The notes beneath the pieces are model-generated. The model was not told the origin of the DNA and did not search any database. It saw only the letters and a list, made by a program, of their open reading frames with translations. A stretch of 64,000 nucleotides of DNA, from contig NZ_JAUSSM010000001.1 of assembly GCF_030812315.1 (NCBI RefSeq), positions 496,001 to 560,000 of the forward strand, in the 5' to 3' direction. Below are positions 46,473 through 56,635 of this stretch, piece after piece. Position 1 is the first letter of the stretch; each line of letters starts with the position of its first letter. The DNA is from Arthrobacter oryzae. GTDB taxonomy: Bacteria; Actinomycetota; Actinomycetes; Actinomycetales; Micrococcaceae. Made by a program: the position numbers and the translations under genes.

Positions 46473-47360
46473 ATGACACTTGGAACAGGACTGAGCCTGG
46501 CGGAGGCCGTCCGCGAAGCAACCGCACTGCTGGCCGACGCCGGTGTTCCCAGTCCCCGCGTGGACGCGGAGCTGCTGGCGGACCATCTCCTTGGCGTCGG
46601 GCTGGGCCGGCTGCGGGCTATGCTCCTGGGGGATTCGCCGGAGCCGGACGGCTATGCCGAGCTGGTGGCGGAGCGTGTCCGGCGCGTCCCGCTGCAGCAC
46701 ATCACCGGCGTTGCCCACTTCCGGTACCTGCAGCTTGCCGTAGGCCCCGGCGTATTCATTCCCCGCCCCGAGACCGAGTCGGTGGTCCAGCTGGTCATTG
46801 ACTGGCTCGAGGACCGGAAACGCCTGCACGGCCCGGGCGACGCGAAAGTGGTGGACCTGGGCACCGGCTCCGGTGCGATTGCAGGCTCCATTGCGCACGA
46901 GGTCCCCGGCGCGGAAGTCTACGCGGTGGAGTTTAGCGAATTCGCGCACGCCTGGGCCTCGCGGAACCTGGCGCCCCTGGGCGTCAAGCTGGTCCGGGGG
47001 GACCTGCGCGACGCGCTGCAGGAACACAACGGAACGTTCGACGTCGTAGTTTCGAATCCGCCGTACATTCCCGCCGAAGCGGTCCCCAACGAACCCGAGG
47101 TGGCGCTGCACGATCCGCCCGAAGCCCTGTACGGCGGGGGATCGGACGGAATGGAACTTCCGACGGCGGCGGCAGCCTCAGCTGCCCGGCTGCTGGTTCC
47201 CGGCGGCTACTTCGTGATGGAGCATGCCGAAGTCCAGGCAACGTGGATCGCAGCCATGCTGAGGAACTCCGGCCGCTGGTCCGACGTGACAACGCACCTG
47301 GACCTCAACGCCAAGGAGCGTGCCACCAGCGCGGTCCTTAAGGAACCGACGGACAAATAG
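46473..47360 (+). CDS. prmC: Release factor glutamine methyltransferase
   Basis: 295 aa, ATG at 46473 preceded by an in-frame TTG. SAM motif VVDLGTGSGAIA and the catalytic NPPY (195-198) that positions the Gln of the GGQ motif. It methylates RF1 and RF2. 18 bp after prfA, the usual operon pair. Confidence 0.94.
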   Translation: MTLGTGLSLAEAVREATALLADAGVPSPRVDAELLADHLLGVGLGRLRAMLLGDSPEPDGYAELVAERVRRVPLQHITGVAHFRYLQLAVGPGVFIPRPETESVVQLVIDWLEDRKRLHGPGDAKVVDLGTGSGAIAGSIAHEVPGAEVYAVEFSEFAHAWASRNLAPLGVKLVRGDLRDALQEHNGTFDVVVSNPPYIPAEAVPNEPEVALHDPPEALYGGGSDGMELPTAAAASAARLLVPGGYFVMEHAEVQATWIAAMLRNSGRWSDVTTHLDLNAKERATSAVLKEPTDK

Positions 47361-47378
47361 TGATGAAAGAATGGGCCA

Positions 47379-48200
47379 GTGACCACAACCTATGACTGCA
47401 CGGCAGCTGACCAGCGGGCTGAAGGGCTGGAGCATGCCCAACGGGCAATCCGCCAACACAAATGCGTGGTGTTCCCGACAGACACGGTCTATGGAATCGC
47501 CGCGGACGCCTTTTCGCCGCAGGCCGTCACCATGCTGCTCGTCTCGAAGGGCCGCAGCCGGGAGATGCCGCCGCCGGTCCTGATCCCGAGGCTCAACGCC
47601 CTGGACGGACTGGCAACTGACGTACCGGCAGAAGCCCGCAAGCTTGCCGAGGCCTTCTGGCCGGGCGGCCTCACCATGATTTTCCACGCGCAGCCGTCGC
47701 TGGACTGGGACTTGGGTGAAACCAAGGGCACCGTGGCGTTGCGGATGCCGGCGGACGATGTCGCGCAGGACTTGCTGACGCTAACCGGTCCCCTTGCGGT
47801 GTCCTCCGCGAACCGCACCGGCCAGCCGGCAGCCCGGACCGCGGCCGACGCCATGAGCCAGCTCGCGGAATCGGTGGAGGTCTACCTCGAAGGCGGGCTG
47901 CGGCCGGCAGGCGACGGGGACGCAGAGGCCCTTCCGTCCACCATCGTCGACGCCACCGCGCTGCCGCTCAGGGTGGTCCGCCAGGGGGCCATCAGCCTGG
48001 ACCGGCTTCGCGAGGTTGTCCCAGGCCTTTTGGACGTTCACGGCAATGCGGCTGATGTCCCGGAAGCTGAGCCCGCACCTGACTACGAACCAGTGACGGA
48101 AGCGCAGGTTGAACCGCAGGAGCTGGCAGCGGACACCGAAGCACAGGCTGAACCGCCCGCCGCGGCCCAACCGCGCCAGACGGGAACAGGCGCCGAATGA
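47379..48200 (+). CDS. L-threonylcarbamoyladenylate synthase (TsaC/Sua5/YrdC)
   Basis: 273 aa, GTG start. YrdC domain (about 10-215) with KCVVFPTDTVYGIA and PVLIPRLNALDGLA, TVALRMPAD, and SSANRTGQPAA. It makes the threonylcarbamoyl-AMP used for t6A at position 37 of ANN-decoding tRNAs. The last 50 residues form an Ala/Glu/Pro-rich tail (AEPAPDYEPVTEAQVEPQ onward) absent from the catalytic fold; it is probably disordered. Overlaps the next gene by 4 bp. Confidence 0.9.
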   Translation: MTTTYDCTAADQRAEGLEHAQRAIRQHKCVVFPTDTVYGIAADAFSPQAVTMLLVSKGRSREMPPPVLIPRLNALDGLATDVPAEARKLAEAFWPGGLTMIFHAQPSLDWDLGETKGTVALRMPADDVAQDLLTLTGPLAVSSANRTGQPAARTAADAMSQLAESVEVYLEGGLRPAGDGDAEALPSTIVDATALPLRVVRQGAISLDRLREVVPGLLDVHGNAADVPEAEPAPDYEPVTEAQVEPQELAADTEAQAEPPAAAQPRQTGTGAE

Positions 48201-48955
48201 TCATGACCCGGCAGCAGATCCCTGTTCTCGGCGTGGACGCGACACCACTAACCGTTCCGCAGTTGACCGCGACGCTCAACCGCTTTGTCGCTGAAGGCCT
48301 CACGCGAACGGTGGTGGGCCACAACCTGCACAGTGTGACGCTCTTCCACTCGGATCCGGAATTCCGCACCCTCTACGAAAACAGTGATGTGGTGCTCCTC
48401 GACGGTGCCCCGGTCCTGTGGCTGTGGGGAAGGTCGCGGGATGCGGACGGGCCGGTCATGGACTACCGGCTGGGCTCCACCGACTGGATCCCGGCGCTGG
48501 GCAATGTCGAAGGGCTTGAACGGATCGCTGTGATCGGCGCCGGGGCAGAGGCCAACGCCAAGGCTGTGGCGCGCCTGGCCGGGATCGTGCCCAATGCCAA
48601 GGTCGCCGGCATGCCCGGTGAAGGCTGGAACGACAAAATTGAGGACCAAGCTGTTGCCTGGCTGGCGGAGCTTCGACCGCAGCTGGTGCTGGTCGGCCTC
48701 GGCATGCCCTTGCAGGAGATGGTTCTCCGCCGGCAGCTGGACGCTCTTCCCCCAGCCGTGTACTGCGCAGTGGGCGGAGCGATCGAACAGATTGCCGGAA
48801 TCCAGAAGCTGGCACCTCGCTGGCTAGGACGAATGGGCCTGGAATGGGCGTGGCGGCTCATGCTGCACCCGCGCAGGGTGGCCTACCGCGTGTTCGGCGA
48901 GCCGTGGGTTCTCCTGGGGCTCCTGATCCGGCGACGCCTCACGTCAAACCGCTAG
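48197..48955 (+). CDS. WecB/TagA/CpsF-family glycosyltransferase
   Basis: 252 aa, GT26 family. Signature region TVVGHNLHSVTLFHSDPEF, DGAPVLWLWGR, and LVGLGMPLQEMVL. Members add ManNAc or a similar sugar to undecaprenyl-linked GlcNAc in enterobacterial common antigen or teichoic acid synthesis. A WecA/TagO-like gene lies 1.2 kb downstream, so both may act on the same lipid carrier. Translationally coupled to the TsaC gene; converges with the GT2 gene by a 4-bp overlap. Confidence 0.88.
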   Translation: MIMTRQQIPVLGVDATPLTVPQLTATLNRFVAEGLTRTVVGHNLHSVTLFHSDPEFRTLYENSDVVLLDGAPVLWLWGRSRDADGPVMDYRLGSTDWIPALGNVEGLERIAVIGAGAEANAKAVARLAGIVPNAKVAGMPGEGWNDKIEDQAVAWLAELRPQLVLVGLGMPLQEMVLRRQLDALPPAVYCAVGGAIEQIAGIQKLAPRWLGRMGLEWAWRLMLHPRRVAYRVFGEPWVLLGLLIRRRLTSNR

Positions 48956-49848
48956 AACTTCTGGTCCTTCAGGGGAGCGAACCCCTTGCCGCGGAGCCCG
49001 GTGGAGAATGCCCGGAACCAATCAGCCAGGCCGCGGAAGTCTCCGCGGCGCAGGAAGTAGCCAAGGTAGCCGCCCACGTCCGCCACCAAGGATTTGACGC
49101 GGAAGTGGCGGCGGATCAGGTACCCGCGGTTCCGGTAGTAGTAATAGCGCTTGAAAGCGGTCTCGGGAACAATCACGTGCCACCGCGCGCCGAAAACGTG
49201 CTTTGTCTCGGCAAACGCGTGCGGGTGCGTGATCGCCGTCGTCGTTACAGTGCCGAACCGGATTCCCGCCTTGCGGAGCCTGATGGTGAAGTCCACCTCG
49301 TCGCCCCGGATGAAAAGCCGCATGTCGGGCAGGCCAACCTTGAAAAAGACGTCCGAACGGATCAGCGCGCCGTTGAAGAAGTGGCCGTCATCGGGCAGGA
49401 AGCCGAGTTTCTCCACTTCCGCACGGTCGTGCGTCACTTTGCCGTCGAGGCGGAAGAAGAAGGACAGCCGGTCAGGGTGGCCGGGCGCAGCCACCAAGGG
49501 GACCACGGCGTCCAGTCCGCGCGACTCAGCCTCGCGGAGCAGCGTGGCGAGGCATTCCGGGTCACCGGGCTCGGCGTCGTCGTCCATCATCCAGATCCAG
49601 TCCGCGCCGCTGGCCACCGCCTTGAGGATGGCCAGGGAGAAACCGCCGGCGCCGCCCAGATTCGCTTCGGACCGGACGTAATCCACGTTGGAGTGCTCTT
49701 CTGCCACGTCTTTGGCGGGCACGGTGCCGCTGTCCACGAGGCAAATGGAACGGACGGGCGCGGTCTGCCTGTTGATGGCATTCAGCAGGACGGCGAGCTC
49801 ACGGGGACGGTCAAACGTCACGGCAGCAACTGCAACCGACATGGACAT
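48952..49848 (-). CDS. Glycosyltransferase family 2, galactofuranosyltransferase-like
   Basis: 298 aa. GT-A fold: N-terminal VAVAAVTFDRPRELAVLL, the SEANLGGAGGFSLAI segment and the metal-binding DDD in WMMDDDAEPGD. The NLGGAGGF and WxWxMDDDA pattern is common to rhamnosyl/galactofuranosyl transferases such as GlfT-type enzymes. Donor and acceptor are unknown; a cell-wall or surface glycan is the best guess because of the neighbouring TagA- and WecA-like genes. Confidence 0.83.
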   Translation of the reverse strand: MSMSVAVAAVTFDRPRELAVLLNAINRQTAPVRSICLVDSGTVPAKDVAEEHSNVDYVRSEANLGGAGGFSLAILKAVASGADWIWMMDDDAEPGDPECLATLLREAESRGLDAVVPLVAAPGHPDRLSFFFRLDGKVTHDRAEVEKLGFLPDDGHFFNGALIRSDVFFKVGLPDMRLFIRGDEVDFTIRLRKAGIRFGTVTTTAITHPHAFAETKHVFGARWHVIVPETAFKRYYYYRNRGYLIRRHFRVKSLVADVGGYLGYFLRRGDFRGLADWFRAFSTGLRGKGFAPLKDQKF

Positions 49849-50144
49849 TGCTGGTTCCTTTCAACACGGCCGCCGGTGGTTTTCCCGCCGGCATTGGGCC
49901 GTGTGACGCGAAGCCAGCAAGCCGTTGGCATTAGTATCTTGACTAGAGTCCACTGTAATACAGCCCTGTCAGGCACTACGCACTGCCTGCCGCGCGCACT
50001 GCGACGGAGAAGTTTCATTTATCGAAAGTCAGTTTCACAACTATCCCGCCCGAGCTATCCCAGCCGCCCGGCTTTGACCGGCCCGCAGGGATCCATGCTG
50101 CCCGGGGCTGGCTCCGCTGACGGCACGGGGAAGGTGGCTTCCCC
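49849..50144. other. 296-bp divergent intergenic region
   Basis: Separates the GT2 gene (minus) and the WecA-like gene (plus). AT-richer around 49930-49965, where TTGACT (49939-49944) and TAATAC (49956-49961) lie too close (11 bp) to be a standard promoter pair. GGGGAAGG at 50128-50135 is the probable ribosome-binding site of the plus gene. No small gene is convincing. Confidence 0.5.
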
Positions 50145-51305
50145 ATGATCATGTACCTGCTCATGATGCTGACCGCGGCCGTGGTGTCTTACGGCGCAAC
50201 CTGGGGCGCACGCCTGATCGGCAGCAGGCTTCAACTGTTTTCGCCGATCCGCAGCCGCGACACGCACTCGCACAAGGTCTCCAGGCTGGGAGGCCTGGGC
50301 ATCTATGCAGGATTCCTGGCGGCGCTGTGTGTCGCCAGCCAGTCATTCTTCGTCAAGGACATCTTTCGGGGCAACGCTTCCCCGTGGGGGGTCCTCGCCG
50401 GCGCCACGGTGATCGTCATAGTGGGACTCGCCGACGACCTGTTGGACCTGCGGTGGTGGGTGAAACTGATCGGCCAGAGCGCCGCAGCGATGGTAGTGGC
50501 CATCTGGGGCGTCCGGATGACCATCGTTCCGCTAATTCCTGAACCTGTGGTTGTCGAGAACGAAATCGTGAGCATTGTGCTGACGGCCGGGCTCATTGTC
50601 ACGGCCATGAACGCGTTCAACTTCATCGACGGGTTGGACGGCCTGGCTGCCGGAGTCGCCATCATCGGGGGAGCGGCCTTCTTCCTGACCGCGTACTGGG
50701 TGCACCGGACCGCTGTACTGCTGGACCGTTCCGACCTTGCGACGCTGCTGACCGCGATCGTGGTGGGCAGTTCCATGGGGTTCCTGCTTCACAACTGGTT
50801 TCCGTCGAAGATCTTCATGGGAGACTCCGGCGCCATGCTCATCGGCCTCCTGATGGCATCGGCCGGTGTCGTGTCAACGGGACAGATTTCGTCCGGCCTG
50901 TACGACCGGGTCAACGGTATTCCCACGATCATCCCCATTCTGCTTCCGTTTGCGGTGCTCTTCCTGCCCCTCCTGGACCTTGGCCTTGCCGTCATCCGAC
51001 GCACCGCGGTTGGCCGATCGCCGTGGTCGGCCGACCGCGGGCACCTCCACCACAAGCTGATGGACATCGGATACTCCCACCGGGCCTCGGTTCTGCTGAT
51101 GTACGCCTGGACCTGCGTCCTGGCCTTCGGTGGCCTGGCGTTCGTGGTCTACCCGTGGCAGATCGTGCTTGCCGTTGACGTGGCGGCTGCCTCGATCATG
51201 GCCGTCGTAACGGCGTGGCCCTACCTTCGCGACAAGGCCCCGGGACCGGGCCCGAGGTCGGAAGCAGAAGCCGAAGCCGAAGCGGAAGCGGCGGGGCAGG
51301 ATTGA
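50145..51305 (+). CDS. WecA/TagO-like undecaprenyl-phosphate sugar-1-phosphate transferase (MraY family)
   Basis: 386 aa with about ten membrane helices. Catalytic motifs: DDLLDLRW (97-104), NFIDGLDGLAAG, MGDSGAM and DRGHLHHKLM. It transfers GlcNAc-1-phosphate or a related sugar phosphate from its UDP form to undecaprenyl phosphate, the first step of a lipid-linked wall polymer. The C-terminus is an Ala-Glu repeat (SEAEAEAEAEAAGQD). Ends about 40 bp before the atp promoter. Confidence 0.88.
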   Translation: MIMYLLMMLTAAVVSYGATWGARLIGSRLQLFSPIRSRDTHSHKVSRLGGLGIYAGFLAALCVASQSFFVKDIFRGNASPWGVLAGATVIVIVGLADDLLDLRWWVKLIGQSAAAMVVAIWGVRMTIVPLIPEPVVVENEIVSIVLTAGLIVTAMNAFNFIDGLDGLAAGVAIIGGAAFFLTAYWVHRTAVLLDRSDLATLLTAIVVGSSMGFLLHNWFPSKIFMGDSGAMLIGLLMASAGVVSTGQISSGLYDRVNGIPTIIPILLPFAVLFLPLLDLGLAVIRRTAVGRSPWSADRGHLHHKLMDIGYSHRASVLLMYAWTCVLAFGGLAFVVYPWQIVLAVDVAAASIMAVVTAWPYLRDKAPGPGPRSEAEAEAEAEAAGQD

Positions 51306-51343
51306 GTGTTGGAGTCTCTTTTCCGAATAATTTCTATCTCATG

Positions 51344-51349
51344 TAGAAT
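51344..51349 (+). promoter_or_regulatory. ATP synthase operon promoter
   Basis: Extended -10 TGTAGAAT (hexamer TAGAAT 51344-51349) in an AT-rich patch; TTCCGA (51321-51326) is a weak -35 at 17 bp. It lies 64 bp before the first atp-linked gene and after the WecA-like gene. Confidence 0.55.
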
Positions 51350-51412
51350 TCAGGTGCAGCTATTCGCCGCACCCACCCTTGCCAGCGCGCAGTACACGAC
51401 GATTGGGATCTC

Positions 51413-51904
51413 ATGACCTCCAACGCCGAACCCGGACCTAGCTCCGGCAACGGACCCGTTGGTGTCTCCGGCCCCACAAATTCACTGTGGCTGCGGCTGC
51501 TGATTCTGAGCAGCGGCGCCGGGCTGGCCGGTCTTGTCCTCGCGGGGATACCGGCCGCCATCCTCAACGGCGCCGGGGGAGTGCTGTCCAGCACTTTTGG
51601 TGGCCTCCTGGTCATGGCCTTCTTTGCGATCAGCCTCCTGGTTGGCCATTTTGTCGGCCGCAACAATCCGTCGGGTGCCATCGGGGTCTTTGTCGTCACC
51701 TACTTCGTCAAAGTCGTCGGTTTTGCCGTGGTGCTCTTTGTTGTCGGGACACCCGAATGGCTCCATGACCGCTGGTTCCTGATCGGAGCCGTTGCCTGCG
51801 TCGTGTTTTGGCAGGCTGCCGAGATCTACGGTTTCAGCAAAGCCCGCTTCCGCATCTATAACGACCCCGAACCCGTGAAAGACGGCCATGATAAGCAGCC
51901 GTAA
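51413..51904 (+). CDS. AtpI-like membrane protein of the ATP synthase operon
   Basis: 163 aa. A Pro/Gly/Ser-rich N-terminus (1-25) and four hydrophobic segments (about 28-50, 62-82, 88-112, 121-140). Similar four-helix proteins precede atpB in actinobacteria (the Rv1303 position) and are regarded as ATP synthase protein I, a c-ring assembly factor. The assignment rests on topology and position. Overlaps the next gene by 17 bp. Confidence 0.65.
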   Translation: MTSNAEPGPSSGNGPVGVSGPTNSLWLRLLILSSGAGLAGLVLAGIPAAILNGAGGVLSSTFGGLLVMAFFAISLLVGHFVGRNNPSGAIGVFVVTYFVKVVGFAVVLFVVGTPEWLHDRWFLIGAVACVVFWQAAEIYGFSKARFRIYNDPEPVKDGHDKQP

Positions 51905-52220
51905 TTCCAAGCGTAAAAACGTGCGCCAAATCCGCAATTCCACCTCCGGTTCTCCCGGCGTATCTGCCAACGGCAGGGACAGCGGATACAACGCCGGCAT
52001 CGCCGTCTTTAGCTACATTATTGGCGGAATCATCGTCTGGAGTTTGATAGGGTGGGGTCTGGATTATCTGTGGGGAACCCGCTGGATTGTGCTCGCAGGC
52101 GCTCTGCTTGGAGCTGCAGGAGGGTTCTATCTTTCTCATATGCACGGCCTCACCAGTAACAGAACGTCAACTGGTGAAGACAGTGCAGCCAGCGGCCCGT
52201 CCAAGGACGAGGAACAGTAA
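51888..52220 (+). CDS. AtpZ/AtpI family protein
   Basis: 110 aa, basic N-terminus, two membrane helices (about 34-58 and 65-85) with the AtpZ-like GGIIVWSLIGWGLDYLWGT...GALLGAAGGFYL pattern, and an acidic tail. AtpZ-type proteins assist Fo assembly or Mg2+ supply. A GTG at 51921 is an alternative start. 91 bp before atpB. Confidence 0.75.
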   Translation: MISSRNSKRKNVRQIRNSTSGSPGVSANGRDSGYNAGIAVFSYIIGGIIVWSLIGWGLDYLWGTRWIVLAGALLGAAGGFYLSHMHGLTSNRTSTGEDSAASGPSKDEEQ

Positions 52221-52311
52221 TGCCTAACAATTTCACAAGGGGAAGGGCGGACTCGATGATCGCCGGACCCTCACCAACGCCCAATGATGGACACTGCAGA
52301 GAGGAAACGCG

Positions 52312-53112
52312 TTGATCGCGCTTGCGCTCCCGGCCCAAGATTCAGGAGAGTTCAATCCTCCTGGAATTGAAGAAATGCACCTGCCGGCAATCCTGCCGTG
52401 GGGTGTGGCAGACGGATTCTCCAAGCAGATGCTGCTGGTAATCCTGTCGGTCGTCATTATCGCTACATTCTTTCTGCTAGCTGCGCGGAAGCAGCAGCTT
52501 GTTCCCGGCAAACTGCAGTTTGCAGGCGAGGCCGCCTACGGCTTCGTCCGCAACAGCATCGCCAAGGACATCATTGGCGGCAAGGACTTCATGAAGTACG
52601 TCCCGCTGTTGTTCAGCCTCTTCTTCTTCATCCTGGTGAACAACATCTACGGCGCTATCCCGCTGATCCAGCTTCCGAGCTTCTCGCACGTCGGCGGCGC
52701 CTATGTGCTTGCTGCCATCGTCTACTTCACCTGGATCGCCATCGGCGTCAAGAAGAACGGGCTCAAGTACTTCAAGCTGGCCACTGTTCCTTCGGGCGTG
52801 CCGGTGTACATCCTCCCGATCGTTATTCCGATCGAGATCATCTCCAACTTCCTGGTCCGGCCCGTGACGCACAGCCTCCGTCTGTTCGCCACCATGCTGG
52901 CCGGTCACCTCATCGTGATGATTGCCGGATCCGGCATCGAGTACCTCGTCATGCAGGAGAACATCCTCCTCAAGGGCACCTCCGTACTGGTGCTCGTCGG
53001 CGCCATCGCCATGTACATGCTGGAAGCGCTGATCATGGCGCTGCAGGCTTACGTTTTCACGCTGCTGACTGCCATCTACATTGAAGGCGCACTGCACGCG
53101 GACAGCCACTAG
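52312..53112 (+). CDS. atpB: F0F1 ATP synthase subunit a
   Basis: 266 aa, TTG start with GAGAGG 9 nt upstream. Several membrane helices; the essential proton-path arginine is Arg190 in [14 protein letters not shown]. It forms the proton half-channels against the c-ring. Confidence 0.95.
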   Translation: MIALALPAQDSGEFNPPGIEEMHLPAILPWGVADGFSKQMLLVILSVVIIATFFLLAARKQQLVPGKLQFAGEAAYGFVRNSIAKDIIGGKDFMKYVPLLFSLFFFILVNNIYGAIPLIQLPSFSHVGGAYVLAAIVYFTWIAIGVKKNGLKYFKLATVPSGVPVYILPIVIPIEIISNFLVRPVTHSLRLFATMLAGHLIVMIAGSGIEYLVMQENILLKGTSVLVLVGAIAMYMLEALIMALQAYVFTLLTAIYIEGALHADSH

Positions 53113-53192
53113 GCACCCACAAACTTCCCCTTCGCGGGGATGAAGCAACCCAAACAACCTGCCACACGGGTGGCATCTTGAAAGGAAGAAAA

Positions 53193-53411
53193 ATGGAAGG
53201 CTCCATCAACGGCTCCCTCAACCTCATCGGCTACGGCCTCTCCGCTATCGGCGGTGGTATCGGTGTGGGTCTCGTGTTCGCGGCTTACATCAATGGTGTG
53301 GCACGTCAGCCGGAAGCCCAGCGCGTCCTGCAGCCGATCGCGTTCCTCGGCCTTGCGCTGACTGAAGCACTCGCCATCCTCGGCCTGGTCTTCGCTTTCG
53401 TTCTCTCCTAA
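53193..53411 (+). CDS. atpE: F0F1 ATP synthase subunit c
   Basis: 72 aa from the ATG at 53193 with AAAGGAAG upstream; an upstream TTG would add five residues. Two helices joined by the ARQPEAQ loop; the proton-carrying residue is Glu58 in LALTEALAI. Pro/Gly pattern (GGGIGVGL) indicates a proton-type c-ring; no sodium-binding Gln/Ser signature was seen. Confidence 0.96.
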   Translation: MEGSINGSLNLIGYGLSAIGGGIGVGLVFAAYINGVARQPEAQRVLQPIAFLGLALTEALAILGLVFAFVLS

Positions 53412-53460
53412 GCGTTAGAACTTAGCGAACATCCAGAACCGAGTAGATAAGGACGGGTGA

Positions 53461-54011
<551 letters not shown>

Positions 54012-54012
<1 letters not shown>

Positions 54013-54839
54013 TGGCAGGTGTATCGAGCGAATCGCTGACCGCGGCGCTGGTGGCGTTGGAAGCCAAGCTTCCCTTCGCTTCGCTGCAGTTGGCTAAGGA
54101 ACTCTTCGGAATCCTGGGAACGGTGGACAGCTCGGCTGGCTTGCGCCGCGCCCTGACTGACCCGTCCCGCAGCGGTGACGAAAAGTCGGCGCTGGTCAAG
54201 CAGCTCTTCAGTGGGAAAGTCTCTGCTGATGCTGCGGAAATTGCGAGCGGACTGGCCGGTTCACGCTGGGCGTCGGCTCGGGATATCGGCGATGCACTCG
54301 AGACTCTTGCCGCTTCGGTGGTAATTGCCGTTGCTGAGAACAAGTCGGCCGTCTCTGCCTCAGGAATCACCGGACTGGAAGCGCTGGAGAACGACCTGTT
54401 CGCCTTCAACCAGGCCGTTGATTCCAGCCACGAGGTACAGCGTGCTCTGTCCGAGCCGCAGGCGAGTCCGGCTGCCAAGATTGCCCTCGCCGAAAAGCTC
54501 GTTCCCAAAGCGAGCGAGGAAGCGAAAGTCCTTATCGGACAGGCAGTTTCGCAGCCCCGTGGCCTCAAGGTGACCAACCTTGTGCGCCGTTTCGCAGAGC
54601 TTGCAGCCAAGCGCCAGCAGCGCTGGATCGCAACGGTCAGCGTCACCCGTCCGCTGACGGAGACACAGACCAGCCGACTGCAGGCAGGGCTGAACGCCCT
54701 GTACGGGCGCGAGCTCAAGATCAACATGAACGTTGACCCGGCACTGATCGGTGGCATCCGGATCCAGGTTGGTGACGAAGTGGTTGACGCTTCCGTACTC
54801 ACCCGCCTGGGCCAGCTCCAGCGTCAGCTTGCCGGCTAA
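54012..54839 (+). CDS. atpH: F0F1 ATP synthase subunit delta
   Basis: 275 aa, longer than the 180 aa of E. coli, as is usual for actinobacteria. The C-terminal OSCP part ends in NMNVDPALIGGIRIQVGDEV, the conserved hallmark. It ties the b stalk to the alpha subunits. Confidence 0.94.
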
Positions 54840-54921
54840 CCGGACAAGCACAACTTAACTGATAGAAACCCCGGTCATCGTGACAACGATGATCACGAAA
54901 ACAGGAGAGCAGGGACTGCAG

Positions 54922-56559
54922 ATGGCCGAATTGACCATCAACGCCGACGACGTCCGTATTGCGTTGAACGAGTTCGCGGCGTCCTACGAACCCGGAAACG
55001 CAGAGCGCGTAGAGGTCGGCCGTGTGACCACCGCAGGTGACGGCATCGCCCGTGTTGAGGGCCTTCCCTCGGTCATGGCGAACGAGTTGCTTCGTTTCGA
55101 AGACGGCACGCTGGGCCTGGCCCAGAACCTCGACGTCCGCGAAATCGGTGTCATCATCCTCGGAGACTTCACCGGCATCGAAGAAGGCCAGGAAGTCCAC
55201 CGCACCGGTCAGGTTCTGTCCGTGCCGGTCGGCGACGCCTTCCTCGGCCGCGTGGTTGACCCGCTGGGCCAGCCGATCGACGACCTCGGTGAAATCAAGG
55301 CTGAAACCACCCGTGCACTGGAACTCCAGGCGCCCGGCGTGACCCAGCGCAAGTCGGTTCACGAGCCGATGCAGACCGGTCTGAAGGCTATCGACGCCAT
55401 GATCCCGATCGGCCGCGGCCAGCGTCAGCTGATCATTGGTGACCGCCAGACGGGCAAGTCGGCAATTGCCATCGACACGATCATCAACCAGAAGGCCAAC
55501 TGGGCTTCCGGAGATGTCACCAAGCAGGTGCGCTGCATCTACGTGGCCATCGGGCAGAAGGCGTCCACCATCGCGGCTGTCCGCCAGACGCTCGAGGACA
55601 ACGGCGCACTGGAATACACCACCATCGTGGCTTCCCCCGCGTCCGACCCCGCAGGCTTCAAGTACCTGGCCCCTTACGCCGGTTCGGCTATCGGCCAGCA
55701 CTGGATGTACGGCGGCAAGCACGTCCTCATCGTGTTTGATGACCTGTCCAAGCAGGCTGAGGCCTACCGTGCAGTGTCGCTGCTGCTCCGCCGCCCGCCG
55801 GGACGCGAAGCCTACCCGGGAGACGTCTTCTACTTGCACTCCCGCCTGCTGGAGCGTTGTGCCAAGCTCTCCGACGAGCTGGGTGCCGGCTCGATGACCG
55901 GTCTGCCGCTCATCGAAACCAAGGCAAACGACGTCTCCGCCTACATCCCGACCAACGTGATCTCCATTACCGATGGCCAGATCTTCCTGCAGTCGGACCT
56001 CTTCAACGCCAACCAGCGTCCCGCCGTCGACGTGGGTGTCTCCGTTTCCCGCGTGGGTGGTGCAGCGCAGGTCAAGTCCATGAAGAAGGTCTCCGGTACC
56101 TTGAAGCTGGAATTGGCCCAGTACCGCGACATGCAGGCATTCGCAATGTTCGCGTCGGACCTCGACGCCGCATCGCGTCAGCAGCTGACCCGTGGTGCAC
56201 GCCTGATGGAACTGCTCAAGCAGGGCCAGTACTCGCCGTTCCCGGTTGAGAACCAGGTTGTGTCGATTTGGGCCGGTACCAACGGCCACCTGGACGACGT
56301 TCCGGTTGAGGACATCAACCGCTTCGAGACCGAGTTCCTGGAACACCTGAAGCACAAGTCCTCCATCCTGACGACGCTGGCACAGACCAACGTCATGGAC
56401 GATGACACTGCGGAAGCACTGAAGACCTCGATCGTGGCCTTCAAGAAGGGCTTCTTCGGCGAGGGAGACAGCTACCTGGTAGGTGCGGGGCACGAGGAGC
56501 ACGCCCCCATCGACGAGACACAGGTCGACCAGGAAAAAATCGTCAAGCAGAAGCGCTAG
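54922..56559 (+). CDS. atpA: F0F1 ATP synthase subunit alpha
   Basis: 545 aa from the ATG at 54922 ([10 protein letters not shown]), the usual length; a GTG at 54880 would add 14 residues and has no family support. Walker A GDRQTGKS (173-180), VSRVGGAAQ near the C-terminal third. Non-catalytic nucleotide-binding subunit. Confidence 0.96.
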   Translation: MAELTINADDVRIALNEFAASYEPGNAERVEVGRVTTAGDGIARVEGLPSVMANELLRFEDGTLGLAQNLDVREIGVIILGDFTGIEEGQEVHRTGQVLSVPVGDAFLGRVVDPLGQPIDDLGEIKAETTRALELQAPGVTQRKSVHEPMQTGLKAIDAMIPIGRGQRQLIIGDRQTGKSAIAIDTIINQKANWASGDVTKQVRCIYVAIGQKASTIAAVRQTLEDNGALEYTTIVASPASDPAGFKYLAPYAGSAIGQHWMYGGKHVLIVFDDLSKQAEAYRAVSLLLRRPPGREAYPGDVFYLHSRLLERCAKLSDELGAGSMTGLPLIETKANDVSAYIPTNVISITDGQIFLQSDLFNANQRPAVDVGVSVSRVGGAAQVKSMKKVSGTLKLELAQYRDMQAFAMFASDLDAASRQQLTRGARLMELLKQGQYSPFPVENQVVSIWAGTNGHLDDVPVEDINRFETEFLEHLKHKSSILTTLAQTNVMDDDTAEALKTSIVAFKKGFFGEGDSYLVGAGHEEHAPIDETQVDQEKIVKQKR

Positions 56560-56570
56560 TTTCGCTGGCT

Positions 56571-56606
56571 GGGACTGCCGGGACCCCGACGGGTTCCGGC
56601 AGTCCC
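56571..56606 (+). promoter_or_regulatory. Long intercistronic hairpin between atpA and atpG
   Basis: 16-nt arms 56571-56586 and 56591-56606 (GGGACTGCCGG outermost, perfectly paired, one G-T pair further in) around CGAC. No T-tract follows. It begins 11 nt after the atpA stop and may protect the upstream mRNA from 3' decay or tune the alpha:gamma ratio. Confidence 0.6.
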
Positions 56607-56635
56607 GACCACCGGGATCTTAGGAAAGGATAAGT

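Noticed and set aside
49939..49961. TTGACT and TAATAC as a promoter for the WecA-like gene
   Set aside because: Spacing is 11 bp, too short for a sigma-70-type promoter.
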